The notes: a model not told the origin generated them from the sequence alone. A DNA stretch of 44,480 nucleotides from Rhizocola hellebori (GCF_016862955.1 NZ_BONY01000077.1:1-44480), one strand, 5' to 3'. Positions 24,874 to 35,277 are shown, numbered from the stretch's first letter. A program made the numbers and translations.

Positions 24874-26423
24874 GGAGCTATCCGTCCTATGTGGCAGGAA
24901 AGGATGTCGACTCCGACCGGTACGTCTACGGGATCACCGCCCGCGCGGTGCTGGAGGACACCTTTGACAGTCTGCGCCTCAAGCGCAGTCTGGAGTCGGG
25001 TCAGGGTGGGGCGCAGGACGATCCGCGGATCGCCGGCCGCTGCGCCCTGGCCGACGAACAGACGATGCAGCAGGCGCTGGCCGCGGCAGCGGGCGCGGCC
25101 GCGGAATGGGGCCGCACGCCGCTTCACACTCGGCTGCGCCTCGGCGAGGCTATTCGACGGCGGTTGATCGAGACCCGCGAGGAGTTCGTCAGCATCATGG
25201 TGGCCGAGGGCCGGCCGCGTTCGCCGGCCAGCGGCGAGGTCGATGGGCTGCTGGACATCTTCAGCGAGCAGACCCTGTCCTGGTGCGGCGAGCTGCTGCA
25301 CCGCGAGTTCGAGCACGGCGGCAAACGGCTCATCCTGCGCCGCCGCCCCGACGGCGTGGTGTGCGTGGCCCCGCCGCAGAACGCGCCGCACTCCAATGCC
25401 ATCTACGGCGCGGCGAGTCTGCTGTCGGGCAACGCGGTGGTGGTCCGAGCGCCGCGCAGCCTTCCGCTCGGCGTCATGTACGCGATCCGGGAGATCGTCG
25501 CACCCGCCCTGGACGAGATCGGCGCCCCACCGGGCACGGTGAATGTCGTTTGTGGACCTCCCATGCTCTCCGACTGGCTGGACAGCCCGCACGTCAATGA
25601 CGTCATCTACTTCGGCGGCAGCGCCAAGGGTCTGGCCTTTCAGAACGAGTGCGTGGCCGCGGGCAAGAAGCCCATTCTGGAGCTGGCCGGCAACGATTGC
25701 GCGGTCGTCTGGCGCGACGCCGACCTCGACGTGGTGGTCGCCGCGCTGACCGAGGCGTTCAACGCTTCCGGGCAGATCTGCAACGTGCCCAACCAGGTGG
25801 TGGTCCATCCGGCGATCGCTGATGAGTTGCTTGACCGGTTGCGGGCCGCTGCCGCGCTGATCCGGCCCGGCTTTCCCGACTCCGACGGGGTGGAGCTGAC
25901 CCCGGTTCTGGCCGCCGAGGCGTTCTTCGCCACCCTCGACGACGCGCTGGGCAAGGGAGCGCGGTTGGTGTGCGGCGGTCGCCGCCTGGAGGTGGACGGT
26001 TCCCCCTCGGACAGCGGCTACTTCCTGGAGCCGACCGTGGTACGCGTGGACGGGCTGGCGCGCAGCCGTGAGCTGGCCGCTGTTCGCGAGGAGACCTTCT
26101 TCCCGCTGCTGCCGGTCGTGGTGGCCGAATCGGGCCGCTCCGACAGCGCCTTGCTGGAACAAGTCATCGACTTTGTCAACAGCAACCCTTACGGGCTGCG
26201 CAACTCGTTCTGGTCGGCCGATACCGCGGTGGTGGACCGATTCCTCAATGGAGTGACAAACGGCGGAGTCATAAAGATCAATGACGAGTCGCATTGCGGG
26301 TTCTTCCCCTATCTGCCCTCGCACGGTGGTACCGGCCTGACCGGAGGGGTCTTCGGTGAGGCTAGTTACATGGCGGTGCGGACCACGCACCTGCAGGCGG
26401 TCGCGATGAAGGAGCTGCGATGA
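24870..26423 (+). CDS. Aldehyde dehydrogenase family protein
   Basis: A 517-residue NAD(P)-dependent aldehyde dehydrogenase. The general-base Glu lies in ILELAGND (~E271) and the catalytic Cys in NASGQICNVP (~C304). The C-terminal NPYGLRNSFWS stretch is typical of the fold. It would oxidise an aldehyde to an acid, or work as an acylating enzyme with CoA, which the sequence does not decide. The ATG at 24870 overlaps the dehydrogenase stop (ATGA). The open frame continues far upstream, but that part is the shadow of the preceding gene. The neighbouring genes suggest a modified acyl group. Confidence 0.88.
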   Translation: MRSYPSYVAGKDVDSDRYVYGITARAVLEDTFDSLRLKRSLESGQGGAQDDPRIAGRCALADEQTMQQALAAAAGAAAEWGRTPLHTRLRLGEAIRRRLIETREEFVSIMVAEGRPRSPASGEVDGLLDIFSEQTLSWCGELLHREFEHGGKRLILRRRPDGVVCVAPPQNAPHSNAIYGAASLLSGNAVVVRAPRSLPLGVMYAIREIVAPALDEIGAPPGTVNVVCGPPMLSDWLDSPHVNDVIYFGGSAKGLAFQNECVAAGKKPILELAGNDCAVVWRDADLDVVVAALTEAFNASGQICNVPNQVVVHPAIADELLDRLRAAAALIRPGFPDSDGVELTPVLAAEAFFATLDDALGKGARLVCGGRRLEVDGSPSDSGYFLEPTVVRVDGLARSRELAAVREETFFPLLPVVVAESGRSDSALLEQVIDFVNSNPYGLRNSFWSADTAVVDRFLNGVTNGGVIKINDESHCGFFPYLPSHGGTGLTGGVFGEASYMAVRTTHLQAVAMKELR

Positions 26424-26776
26424 GGACCATCCGGGTAACGGCCCACGCCGCGGCCAGTTCCGACGAGGCTTTCGACGCGATAGCCGCGCTCGGCGATCAT
26501 TGGCGGGTAGCGTTCCGGGGCCGCGAGATCCGTTGGGCGCAGCGCTGCGAGCCGGCGCCGGACCGGCGCGCGATCACCTTCACGCAGACCGACGGCGGCG
26601 ACTTTCGCGACCTCACCGGGACGTGGCAGATCTCGCCCGCCACGGGCGGTTGCGAGGTGCGGTTCGAGGCCACCTTTGACGTCGGAGTCCCCATCTACGA
26701 CCGGATCCTCGACCCGATCGTCGAGAAGGTGTTGGCCGACCACGTTCGAGACATCATAGGCAGGTTTGGATCTTAG
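26420..26776 (+). CDS. Small SRPBCC-fold protein
   Basis: A 118-residue protein that looks like the SRPBCC (START/Bet v 1-like) fold of polyketide cyclases and CoQ10-type binding proteins. It starts MRTIRVTAHAAASSDEAFDAI, a usual first strand and helix. It ends with a long helix (IYDRILDPIVEKVLADHVRDII). Such proteins bind hydrophobic ligands in a cavity and may be enzymes or carriers. No catalytic residue can be assigned. It overlaps the aldehyde dehydrogenase stop by ATGA and is the last gene before a strong terminator. Confidence 0.7.
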   Translation: MRTIRVTAHAAASSDEAFDAIAALGDHWRVAFRGREIRWAQRCEPAPDRRAITFTQTDGGDFRDLTGTWQISPATGGCEVRFEATFDVGVPIYDRILDPIVEKVLADHVRDIIGRFGS

Positions 26777-26820
26777 TCTGTCGGCTGTCCACATTCGATC
26801 GTCCTTTCCCTACAAAGAGG

Positions 26821-26853
26821 GCGTCCCTCAACATCTTTGATGTTGAGGGACGC
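26821..26853 (+). terminator. Strong hairpin terminator
   Basis: A perfect 15-base stem: GCGTCCCTCAACATC (26821-26835), a TTT loop, and its exact complement (26839-26853). It closes the glycosyltransferase/acyl-CoA operon. Confidence 0.85.
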
Positions 26854-27352
26854 GGCGGCGGCTGTGTGTGGTGGACTAGCCCCAATTCGTGTCCTGCCCC
26901 ATGATCCTCACCCTTTCAGCTGGCGTTTTGTTTGGCGTGAGGTCAGTTCATCGATTTCCGCTGTCGGTCCACCTTTCGGCCGCAGTCGCTTTTTGTTGCT
27001 GGACCCATGGCGGTTCGATAACGGATCGACAGCGGCTGGTATCGGTAATTTCCCGAAACTGGGGTTCGTAATTGATCTCAGCGAAGATCGGCGACGGGAT
27101 GCCAAAAACCGGCCAGTCTGGACAAGATGTGCCGTCACGTCGGCGGGCGTGAGCCGGTGAGTCCCGCGGAGCGAACGCAACTTTACTGCAAAAACACATT
27201 ATCGTATATTGATTCTTGCACGCATTCATGGCTGGCGGACCATGAGCCACTTGGATACGATGTCGCTACGTCCGATGCGGGGCGTCGACGATCATTCTGA
27301 CCAGCTGGCGATGTGCGCGGCCTGGTTCGGCGTATCGCTACGGGGAGGAAGT
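26854..27352. other. Intergenic region before the SARP gene
   Basis: No convincing gene is seen. Short frames in both strands lack ribosome sites and family features. The segment is less G/C-rich than its surroundings, especially 27175-27225, and carries the likely promoter and a ~140-base leader of the large regulator gene. Confidence 0.6.
27182..27210 (+). promoter_or_regulatory. Probable sigma-70-type promoter of the SARP gene
   Basis: TTTACT (27182-27187) and TATATT (27205-27210) are separated by 17 bases in a locally A/T-rich stretch. They resemble -35 and -10 elements of HrdB-type promoters. Transcription would start near 27217. Confidence 0.45.
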
Positions 27353-30295
27353 GTGCATGTGCATATCTTTCGCGTCCTGGGACCCCTGCATGTAGTAGAT
27401 GCCCGCATTACCGCCTCCCGTCAGCAGATCGTGCTCGCGGTGCTGTTGCTGGAGGCCAACCATGTGGTTCCGGTCGGCCGGCTCGTCGACGCGGTCTGGG
27501 AGGATGCCCCGCCGGCCACGGCCAAGAGCCAGATACAGATCTGCATCTCGACCATCCGGCGTGCCCTTAGCCATGCCGGTCTGGGGGATCGGATCGACAC
27601 CAGCCCGGCCGGGTACCAGATCCGCGTCGCCGATGGCGAGCTGGATCTGCGCACCTTCAACGATTTGGTCAGCGAAGGCCGCACAGCCGTTCGCGAGCAC
27701 CGGCTGGAGGCGGCCGCCTCCGCGTTCCGGCGAGCCCTGGCGCTGCATCCGGGCTCGCCACTGGTCGGTTTGGACAGTCGCGTGGTGCGGGCGGCCGCGG
27801 CCCGGCTCGCCGAGCGGCGGCTGACCGCGGCCGAGGAATATCTCGAAGTGGAGCTGCGCCTGGGCCGCCATCGTGAGCTCATCGACGAGCTGATGGCGCT
27901 GGTGACCGAGCACCCGCTGCGGGAAAGGCTGTGGCACCAGCTGATGACCGCGCTCTACCGGTCCGGCCGGCAGGCCGAAGCACTGGCGGCGTACCAGTCC
28001 GCGCGGCAAGCCTCGGTCGACGATCTCGGCCTGGAGCCAAGCGAGCCGCTGCGCTCGCTGGAACGCGCGATCCTGACCGGCAACGCCGAGCCCGCGCTCA
28101 TGGCGGAGCTGGAGCCGGATCCGCCGGACTCCGAGGAGAGCTTGATTCCGGTGCCGCGGATGACTCCGGCGGCGGTGCCCGACTTCACCGGCCACCGCGA
28201 TCTCGTCGACGAGCTGTGCGGGTTTCTTCGTGGGCGCACCAAAAGGCCGGACAGCGACTCGGTTCCGGTCGCCGCGATCACCGGCCGGGGCGGGATAGGC
28301 AAGACAACCCTCGCGGTGCACCTGGCCCATCAGCTCGCCGTAGACTTCCCCGACGGCCAGCTCTTCGTCCACATGGGCGGACATGCCAACGGCGACAAGC
28401 TGGCCCACATTCTGGACCGCTTTCTGCGCGCGCTGGGCATCTCGGGCTCAGCGGTGCCGGACGGGCTGGAGGCGCGCGCGGCGACCTTTCGCAGCCGGGT
28501 CGCCGGTGCCCGGGTGCTTGTTGTCCTGGACGACGCAGTCGACGAGCGCGAGGTGCGCACGTTGCTGCCCGGCTCGCCGAGTTGTGGGGTGATCGTCACC
28601 AGCCGCCAGCGGCTGGCCGGTATACCCGGCTGCCGGCTGGTCGAGGTCGGCGTCCTCGATCAGCGCAATGCTGTCGAATTGCTCGCCCGGATGGTGGGCG
28701 AGGAAAGGGTCGGCACCGAGCCGTCCGAAGCGCTGCAACTGGTCCAGCTGTGTGGCCGGTTGCCGTTGGCGATGCGGATAGCGGCGGCCCGGCTGATCGC
28801 CCGTCCACATTGGAAGATCTCCCAGCTGACCAGCCGGCTGGCCGATGAGAGCCGGCGTCTCGACGAGCTGGCCCACGGCGGCCTCGATGTGCGCACCAGC
28901 ATCACGTTCAGCTACGAGGCACTGGACGATGGCGCGCAGCGCCTGTTGCGCAGGCTCGGTCTGCTTGACGCCCAAGACTTCCAGAGCTGGGCCGCGGCGC
29001 CGTTGCTCGACGCGGACATGACGACCGCCACCGACACCTTGGACACTCTGGTCGACGCCCGGCTGGTCGACGTCGTCGGCGGTTCCGGCGCCGCGACCCG
29101 ATATCGCCTCCATGACCTGGTTCGGGTTTATGCCCGTGAGCGGCTCAACGCCGATGAGAGCGCCGGGGAGCGGCACGGCGGGATGACCCGTTTCCTGGGG
29201 GCGTGGCTGTTCCTCATGGAGTGTGTGCATCGCACGCTCTACGGCGGCGACTACACCGTCATCCACGGCGCCGCCCCCAGATGGGAGCTTCCCGAGTACC
29301 TAGTCCAGGAGCTGCTCCAGGATCCGTTGATGTGGTTCGAGAATGAGCGCGCGGCGGCGGTCGCGGCGGTCGGCCTGGCCTCGCGCGCCGGCGTCCCCGA
29401 CTACTGCTGGGACCTGGCCATCACCATGGTGGCGCTCTTCGAGAGCCGCAGCTACCTTGACGATTGGCGCAGCACCCACGAGCTCGCGCTGCTCACCGCG
29501 CAACAGGCGGGCGACAGCCGGGGCGAGGCGGTGATGCTGTATTCCCTTGGCGCGCTGAACATCGTGGAGCAGCGCTTCAGCGAAGCTTCCTCGCGCCTCA
29601 TGCTGGCGCTGACCATGTTCGAGCAGATCGGTGAGCCGCTCGGGCGCTCGCTTGCCTTGCGGCACCTCGCCTTCCTCGACCGGGTCCACGGCGACCTCGA
29701 CACCGCCTGGTGCCGGTACGAGGACGCGCTGTCGGTGTTGCAGCCACTCGGCGACCCGGCCGCGGAGGCCCACATTCTCACCGGAATGGCCAGCATCAAG
29801 CTGGAGCAGGGCGACCGGGACAGGGCCGCGGAAATGCTGGAACAGGCGCTGCACACGGCCACCGCCGCCAATAGCGCGCGGGTGCACGCGATGGTGCTGC
29901 ACCGCCTTGGCGAGCTGCATCTGGAAGACGGCGACCTGGCACAGGCCGAAGAGGAGCTGACCAAGGCGCTCAAACTGGTGCGGGAGGGGCGCGACCGGCC
30001 CGGCGAAGCGCATGTGCTGCACGGGCTCGGCATGCTCCGGCTGCGTCAGGGCTTGCATCAGCACGCGGCCGGCACGCTCAACCACGGGTACACGGTCGCG
30101 CGCCGCAACGGCGATCGCCTGGCCACCGCCCGGTTCTGTCTCGCGCTTGCCCGGCTGCATCGGGCGCAGCGCCAGTACCCGTCGGCGATGGAATGGGCCG
30201 CGCAGGCCATCACGCTCTTCGACGAGCTTCAGGCCTCATCGGGCCGCTTGGTCGCCCATGAGCTGCTTGAGCAAATCCGCCAAGAGGCGACCTGA
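27353..30295 (+). CDS. AfsR/SARP-family transcription regulator
   Basis: A ~980-residue regulator. Residues 1-95 form an OmpR-like winged-helix DNA-binding domain (HIFRVLGPLHVVDARIT, RLVDAVWEDAPP). Residues ~100-245 are the bacterial transcriptional activation domain (LELRLGRHRELIDELMAL, LEPSEPLRSLERAIL). An NB-ARC ATPase follows with GRGGIGKTT near 315, then TPR-like repeats to the C-terminus (LAFLDRVHGDLDTAW, LGELHLEDGDLAQAEEEL). AfsR/SARP proteins activate clusters by binding heptameric direct repeats. The frame is open from 27209, but the GTG at 27353 follows GGGGAGG and puts the DNA-binding domain at the start, as in relatives. It lies within the cluster and may control the TTGAGTA-like repeats. 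Confidence 0.9.
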   Translation: MHVHIFRVLGPLHVVDARITASRQQIVLAVLLLEANHVVPVGRLVDAVWEDAPPATAKSQIQICISTIRRALSHAGLGDRIDTSPAGYQIRVADGELDLRTFNDLVSEGRTAVREHRLEAAASAFRRALALHPGSPLVGLDSRVVRAAAARLAERRLTAAEEYLEVELRLGRHRELIDELMALVTEHPLRERLWHQLMTALYRSGRQAEALAAYQSARQASVDDLGLEPSEPLRSLERAILTGNAEPALMAELEPDPPDSEESLIPVPRMTPAAVPDFTGHRDLVDELCGFLRGRTKRPDSDSVPVAAITGRGGIGKTTLAVHLAHQLAVDFPDGQLFVHMGGHANGDKLAHILDRFLRALGISGSAVPDGLEARAATFRSRVAGARVLVVLDDAVDEREVRTLLPGSPSCGVIVTSRQRLAGIPGCRLVEVGVLDQRNAVELLARMVGEERVGTEPSEALQLVQLCGRLPLAMRIAAARLIARPHWKISQLTSRLADESRRLDELAHGGLDVRTSITFSYEALDDGAQRLLRRLGLLDAQDFQSWAAAPLLDADMTTATDTLDTLVDARLVDVVGGSGAATRYRLHDLVRVYARERLNADESAGERHGGMTRFLGAWLFLMECVHRTLYGGDYTVIHGAAPRWELPEYLVQELLQDPLMWFENERAAAVAAVGLASRAGVPDYCWDLAITMVALFESRSYLDDWRSTHELALLTAQQAGDSRGEAVMLYSLGALNIVEQRFSEASSRLMLALTMFEQIGEPLGRSLALRHLAFLDRVHGDLDTAWCRYEDALSVLQPLGDPAAEAHILTGMASIKLEQGDRDRAAEMLEQALHTATAANSARVHAMVLHRLGELHLEDGDLAQAEEELTKALKLVREGRDRPGEAHVLHGLGMLRLRQGLHQHAAGTLNHGYTVARRNGDRLATARFCLALARLHRAQRQYPSAMEWAAQAITLFDELQASSGRLVAHELLEQIRQEAT

Positions 30296-30323
30296 GCTCA
30301 GTTAGGTAGGCCGCGACGCCGGA

Positions 30324-30353
30324 TCGAGTGGTTGCTGGCCGGGAAAACGAGTA
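30324..30353 (+). promoter_or_regulatory. Candidate SARP-type repeats before the decarboxylase gene
   Basis: TCGAGTG (30324-30330) and ACGAGTA (30347-30353) are spaced by 23 bp, as before the core operon. A third copy, CAGAGTA, starts at 30361. GAGTACCTCC (30349-30358) is identical to 6928-6937. Confidence 0.35.
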
Positions 30354-30395
30354 CCTCCACCAGAGTACGTTTCTGCACAGCTGGGAAACGGAGGT
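30353..30395 (+). promoter_or_regulatory. Leader hairpin covering the ribosome binding site
   Basis: ACCTC (30353-30357) can pair with GAGGT (30391-30395), which lies in the GGAGG ribosome site of the gene at 30401. An inner stem CGTTTC (30368-30373) with GAAACG (30385-30390) supports it. The arrangement mirrors 6930-6975: both have CCTCC placed right after GAGTA. Translational control is inferred. Confidence 0.33.
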
Positions 30396-30400
30396 TCCAC

Positions 30401-31371
<971 letters not shown>

Positions 31372-31375
<4 letters not shown>

Positions 31376-32724
31376 GCACGATCTCGGTACTGGGCTGCGG
31401 ATACCTGGGTGTCACCCACGCGGCGGGCATGGCGGAGCTGGGTCACCAGGTCATCGGCGTCGATGTCGACATCGCGAAGATCGCCGCTCTGGCCGGTGGC
31501 CGGTCGCCGTTCTTCGAGCCCGGCCTCGACGAGCTGATCAGCCGGAACATCGCCGCCGGCAGGCTGAGCTTCACCACGTCCTACGAGGAGGCGGCTGCGG
31601 CAGACGTGCATTTCCTCTGCGTCGGCACCCCGCAGCGCGACGGCGGCGCGGCCGACATGAGTTACCTGGACGCCGTCGTGGAGACGCTGGCGCCTTTCCT
31701 GGTGAAGGAATGTCTCATCGTCGGCAAGTCAACGGTTCCGGTGGGCACAGCGGCGCGGATAACCTCGATGCTGCGCGTCCTGGCCCCGGCCGGCGAGGCC
31801 GTGTCGGTGGCATGGAACCCGGAGTTCCTGTGCGAGGGCAAGGCGGTGTCCGACACGCTGCACCCGGACCGGCTCGTGCTCGGAGTTCCGGACGAGCGGG
31901 CGGAGAAGGTGCTGCGGGAGGTCTATGCCCCGATCATCGATGCCGGGGTGCCGGTGGTGGTGGCCGACCTGCCCACCGCCGAGGTCATCAAGACCGCGGC
32001 CAACTCCTTCACCGCCACCAAGATTTCCTTCATCAACGCGATCGCCGAGTTCTGCGAAGCGAGCGGTGCCGACGTCACCGTCGTCTCCGAAGCCCTCGGC
32101 TACGACGCCCGGATCGGCCGGCAGTTCCTCAATTCGGGGCTCGGCTTCGGTGGCGGCTGCCTGCCCAAGGACATCCGCGCGTTCCAGGCTCGCGCCTATG
32201 AGCTGGGTGTCGGTCAGGCGCTTGCCTTCCTGGCCGAGGTCGACGCGGTGAACCTGCGCTGCCGTGAGCGGGTGGTCGAGTATCTGCGCAAGCAATGCGG
32301 CGGAGCATTCACCGGCCGCCGCATCGCCGTGCTCGGCGCCGCGTTCAAAGGTGGCACAGACGACATCCGGGACTCGCCGGCGTTGCACGTCGCGAACATC
32401 GTCAGCGCGCAGGAGGGCGAGGTCGCGGTCTACGATCCCCAGGCGATGAGCAACGCCCGTCGGGCATTTCCCCATCTGGTGTACGAAAACAGTGTGCTGG
32501 AAGCGGTGCGCGGCGCCGACGCGGTCGCGGTGCTCACCGACTGGCCGGAGTTCGTCACCCTCAACCCCTACACGCTGGGCGACGAGGCCCGCAGCCGCAA
32601 CATCGTGGACGCGCGCCACGCGCTCGACCCGACGCAGTGGCTGCGCGCGGGATGGAACTACATCGCGCCCGGCCGCCCCGCGCTTCAGGCATCGCTCAAT
32701 GAGCCCGTGGACAGTCTCGTGTAG
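31372..32724 (+). CDS. UDP-glucose 6-dehydrogenase
   Basis: A 450-residue enzyme of the UDP-glucose/GDP-mannose dehydrogenase superfamily. It should turn UDP-glucose into UDP-glucuronate with two NAD+. The Rossmann motif is VLGCGYLGVTHA at the N-terminus, the catalytic Cys lies in GFGGGCLPKDI (~C263), and the C-terminal domain has GAAFKGGTDDIRDSPA. It is of the Ugd type, distinct from the UDP-HexNAc type at 2866-4239. With the decarboxylase gene just upstream it makes a two-step route to a UDP-pentose. A hairpin terminator follows and probably marks the right edge of the biosynthetic cluster. Confidence 0.92.
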
Positions 32725-32737
32725 GAACGGTTCGGCC

Positions 32738-32769
32738 CCTCCTCGTTGCCAGGTGCGGCAGCGAGGAGG
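32738..32769 (+). terminator. Hairpin terminator after UDP-glucose dehydrogenase
   Basis: Arms 32738-32750 and 32757-32769 pair over 13 bases with one G-T pair around the loop AGGTGC. It lies 13 bases after the stop codon. Confidence 0.7.
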
Positions 32770-32795
32770 CGGCAACCAAGAGTTGACCATATAAG

Positions 32796-33506
32796 ATGTT
32801 CGGCACGGACAAAACCGCAAGTCGGAAGGTTCTCGGCGTGGACGTTCCGCGGTCGCGTCGCTCGATGCTGAGCGAGGACGTTTATGGGGCTCTCATTGCC
32901 TTGATCATGGATCATGCCCTGGAACCCGGTGCGCGCCTCAATATCGACGCGCTCGCCCGAGATCTTGACGTGTCACCGACGCCGTTGCGGGAGGCCCTGG
33001 CCCGGCTGGAATCGGAGGGTCTGGTGCGCCGGCGGCCTCTCCTCGGGTACACCGTCGGCCCGTTGCTGAGCAGACAAGAGTTCATGAACATGTTCGAAAT
33101 GCGGCTGGTTCTCGAGTGCGCCGCGGCGCGCTGGGCGGCGCAGCGGGCCACCGCCGACGACCGCCAAGCGTTGCTGGAGGCGGCAAAGGCGGCTCCAGCG
33201 GTGACCGATGCGTCGTGGCGGTCGCACGCGGAATTCGCCAGCAGCGACGCCCGATATCACGATCGGATAGCGGAGACGGCGGGCAACTCGCTGCTGCGTG
33301 AGGCGATTACGCGTTTGCACGCCCACCTGCACATCCACCGGCTGTTCTTCCCTTACGGCGTAGCCAACTCCGCCATGGAGGAACATCTGCGGATAGCCCA
33401 GGCGATTGACGCGGGCCAGCCCGATCTCGCCGAGTCGGCCATGCGCGAGCATCTGATCCAGGCCCGGGATAGGCATCTAGCTGTGCCCCGGGACGGCGAC
33501 GTCTAA
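32796..33506 (+). CDS. GntR-family regulator (FadR/FCD subfamily)
   Basis: A 236-residue regulator. The N-terminal winged helix-turn-helix has LEPGARLNIDALARDLDVSP and TPLREALARLESEGLV, the GntR signature. The C-terminal all-helical FCD domain has metal/ligand residues in FASSDARYHDRIAE and EEHLRIAQAI. Such proteins sense organic acids or sugar acids. The ATG at 32796 has no strong ribosome site. A GTG at 32838 with GGAAGG upstream is an alternative giving 222 residues. Its 3' end overlaps the convergent aldo-keto reductase gene by 30 bases. It probably controls the sugar locus. Confidence 0.9.
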   Translation: MFGTDKTASRKVLGVDVPRSRRSMLSEDVYGALIALIMDHALEPGARLNIDALARDLDVSPTPLREALARLESEGLVRRRPLLGYTVGPLLSRQEFMNMFEMRLVLECAAARWAAQRATADDRQALLEAAKAAPAVTDASWRSHAEFASSDARYHDRIAETAGNSLLREAITRLHAHLHIHRLFFPYGVANSAMEEHLRIAQAIDAGQPDLAESAMREHLIQARDRHLAVPRDGDV

Positions 33507-34466
33507 CGGCAGCAGGCCTTCGGCGCGCAGGTCCTGCCACAGCTGCGGTGGAATGTCCACGGCACACATGGCGACGGCGTCTTCGACTTCGGCCGGGGTG
33601 CGGGCTCCAATCACGACGCTGGTGACCGCGCGGTGCCCGAACGGGAATTGGATGGCGGCCGCGCGCAGCGGTATCTCGTACCTGTCGCAAATGTCTTTAA
33701 TGGCAAGTGCTTTGGCTAAAAGCGCGGCAGATGCCGGACCGTAGTTGTAGCGTGCGCCGGGTTGCGGATCGGCGAGCAGCCCGGAGTTGTAGACCCCCGC
33801 GGCCAAGACGCCGATGCCGCGTTGCGCGCAGACCGGCAGCAGCTCGTCGAGGCCGCTGTGGTCGAGCAGGGTGTAGCGCCCGGCCAGCATGACACAGTCC
33901 AGCGGCAGCTCGCGGGCGAAGCGGGCGAGCATGGCGCCCTGGTTCATGCCGACCGAGATGGCGCCGATGGTTCCGGCGGCCCGCAGCTGAGCCAGGACGT
34001 CGAAGGCGCCGCCGGCGGCTTCCTCGTAGTGATCGTCGGGGTCGTGCAGGTGCACAATGTCGATGCGTTCCAAGCCCAGCCGGTCGAGACTGTCCTGAAA
34101 GGACTGCCGGATCGCGGCGGGGGAGAAGTCCAGACGGGGGGCGACGCCCGGTGGCGGGTCGGCCCAGATGTCCTGGGTGTTGTCGCCGCCGGGCTCCAAA
34201 ACCCGGCCCACTTTGGTCGACAGGGTGTACCAGTCCCGCGGATGCGGTGCGAGTGCTTTCCCGGCAAGGGTTTCCGACCGGCCGTAGCCGTAAAGCGGTG
34301 CCGTGTCGAAAAGGCGGATGCCCTTCTGGAAGGCCATGTCGATGGTGGCGATCGCCTGCTGCGGTGGCACCGCCGTGTAAAGGCCCCCGATCGGGGCCAG
34401 GCCGAGGCCGAGTCTGGTGACGGGAAGGTCGCTGCGGCCCAAACGCACGCGTTCGGCTGGGTGCAT
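33477..34466 (-). CDS. Aldo/keto reductase, L-fucose (D-threo-aldose) dehydrogenase-like
   Basis: A 329-residue aldo-keto reductase. LGLGLAPIGGLYTAV and FDTAPLYGYGRSETLAGKAL are typical of the D-threo-aldose 1-dehydrogenase/L-fucose dehydrogenase branch. The catalytic tetrad is visible as D/Y in FDTAPLYG, K in STKVGR and H in DIVHLHDP. It would oxidise an aldose such as L-fucose at C1 to the lactone. Its ATG at 34466 overlaps the stop of the GntR gene upstream (TGATG), so the two form an operon. A TTA leucine codon occurs at 33717-33719. The nearby L-fuconate dehydratase-like gene supports the fucose call. Confidence 0.85.
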   Translation of the reverse strand: MHPAERVRLGRSDLPVTRLGLGLAPIGGLYTAVPPQQAIATIDMAFQKGIRLFDTAPLYGYGRSETLAGKALAPHPRDWYTLSTKVGRVLEPGGDNTQDIWADPPPGVAPRLDFSPAAIRQSFQDSLDRLGLERIDIVHLHDPDDHYEEAAGGAFDVLAQLRAAGTIGAISVGMNQGAMLARFARELPLDCVMLAGRYTLLDHSGLDELLPVCAQRGIGVLAAGVYNSGLLADPQPGARYNYGPASAALLAKALAIKDICDRYEIPLRAAAIQFPFGHRAVTSVVIGARTPAEVEDAVAMCAVDIPPQLWQDLRAEGLLPLDVAVPGHS

Positions 34467-35170
34467 CAGTGTTTCTCCTCGCGGCGGATCCATTGCTCCA
34501 CCGACGCGATGTGCACGGCGGCGGCAATGCGGGCGTCTTCTGGCTCGCGGGCGGCGAGCGCCTGGTAGATCTGGTCGTGTTCGGCGAGGGTCCGTGAGAT
34601 CGCCCCGTCCTGATGCCTTCCGCGCCATATCCGCATGCGAAGGGTGCGGCTGCTGAGCCCGCCGAGGATGGCGGTGAGGACGGGGTTGCCGGCGGCCTCG
34701 TTGATGATGCGGTGGAACTCCTGGTCGTGTCCGACGAATTCCTCGGCGCTGCTGGCTTGCGCCATGGCGTTCATCAGCTCGCGCAGCCGAGCCAGGTCGA
34801 CCTCGCCGAGGCGGGCGGCGGCGGTGGCGGTGGCGGCCGGTTCGAGGATCTTTCGCACCCGCACCAGGTCGATGACGGTGACGCCCTGCGACACCTCGGC
34901 GAAAACGCCGAAGGATTCGAGCAGGTCCTTCGGCCCGAGCTGGGTGACGTAGACACCGGCGCCGTGACGCGCTTCGAGCACGCCGAGCACGGTCAGCGCG
35001 CGGATCGCCTCCCGCAGCGAGTTACGGGAGATGCCTATCGCGCTGGCGAGATCCTTCTCCACGGGCAGTCGCTGCCCGGGCTCCAGCTCGCCGGTGGCGA
35101 TCATCTCCTTGATCCGCGCGAGGGCGCGATCCGTAACGGTGGTGCGCGCAGCCGTGGCGCCTTCGGTCAT
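34466..35170 (-). CDS. GntR-family regulator (FadR/FCD subfamily)
   Basis: A 234-residue regulator. The helix-turn-helix reads LEPGQRLPVEKDLASAIGIS and RNSLREAIRALTVLGVLE, and an FCD domain follows with FVGHDQEFHRIINEAAGNP. It is divergent from the dehydratase/ABC operon and leads the aldo-keto reductase gene. The space between the two directions holds two TGATCGGAMCA copies and a 21-bp palindrome. It probably represses both units until a sugar acid such as fuconate or its keto-deoxy product binds. The effector is inferred from neighbours. Confidence 0.9.
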   Translation of the reverse strand: MTEGATAARTTVTDRALARIKEMIATGELEPGQRLPVEKDLASAIGISRNSLREAIRALTVLGVLEARHGAGVYVTQLGPKDLLESFGVFAEVSQGVTVIDLVRVRKILEPAATATAAARLGEVDLARLRELMNAMAQASSAEEFVGHDQEFHRIINEAAGNPVLTAILGGLSSRTLRMRIWRGRHQDGAISRTLAEHDQIYQALAAREPEDARIAAAVHIASVEQWIRREEKH

Positions 35171-35195
35171 GGAAACGATTCTGACCTAAGCCAAT

Positions 35196-35206
35196 TGATC
35201 GGACCA
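35196..35206. promoter_or_regulatory. FadR/GntR-type operator, copy 1
   Basis: TGATCGGACCA is an imperfect palindrome of the TGGTCNGACCA kind recognised by many FadR-subfamily GntR proteins. It lies 26 bases upstream of the minus-strand GntR gene. With flanks it matches copy 2 (AATTGATCGGAMCA at 35193-35206 and 35300-35313). Confidence 0.5.
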
Positions 35207-35277
35207 GTTTCTGGTTCATAACGAAATGGCAACAGGGTATTGCGCCAAGATTGCAGGTGAATACATTTGTGTGACGG

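Noticed and set aside
26837-27250. Short frames in the gap before the SARP gene
   Set aside because: No ribosome site, atypical codon use and overlapping frames on both strands. One starts inside the terminator hairpin.
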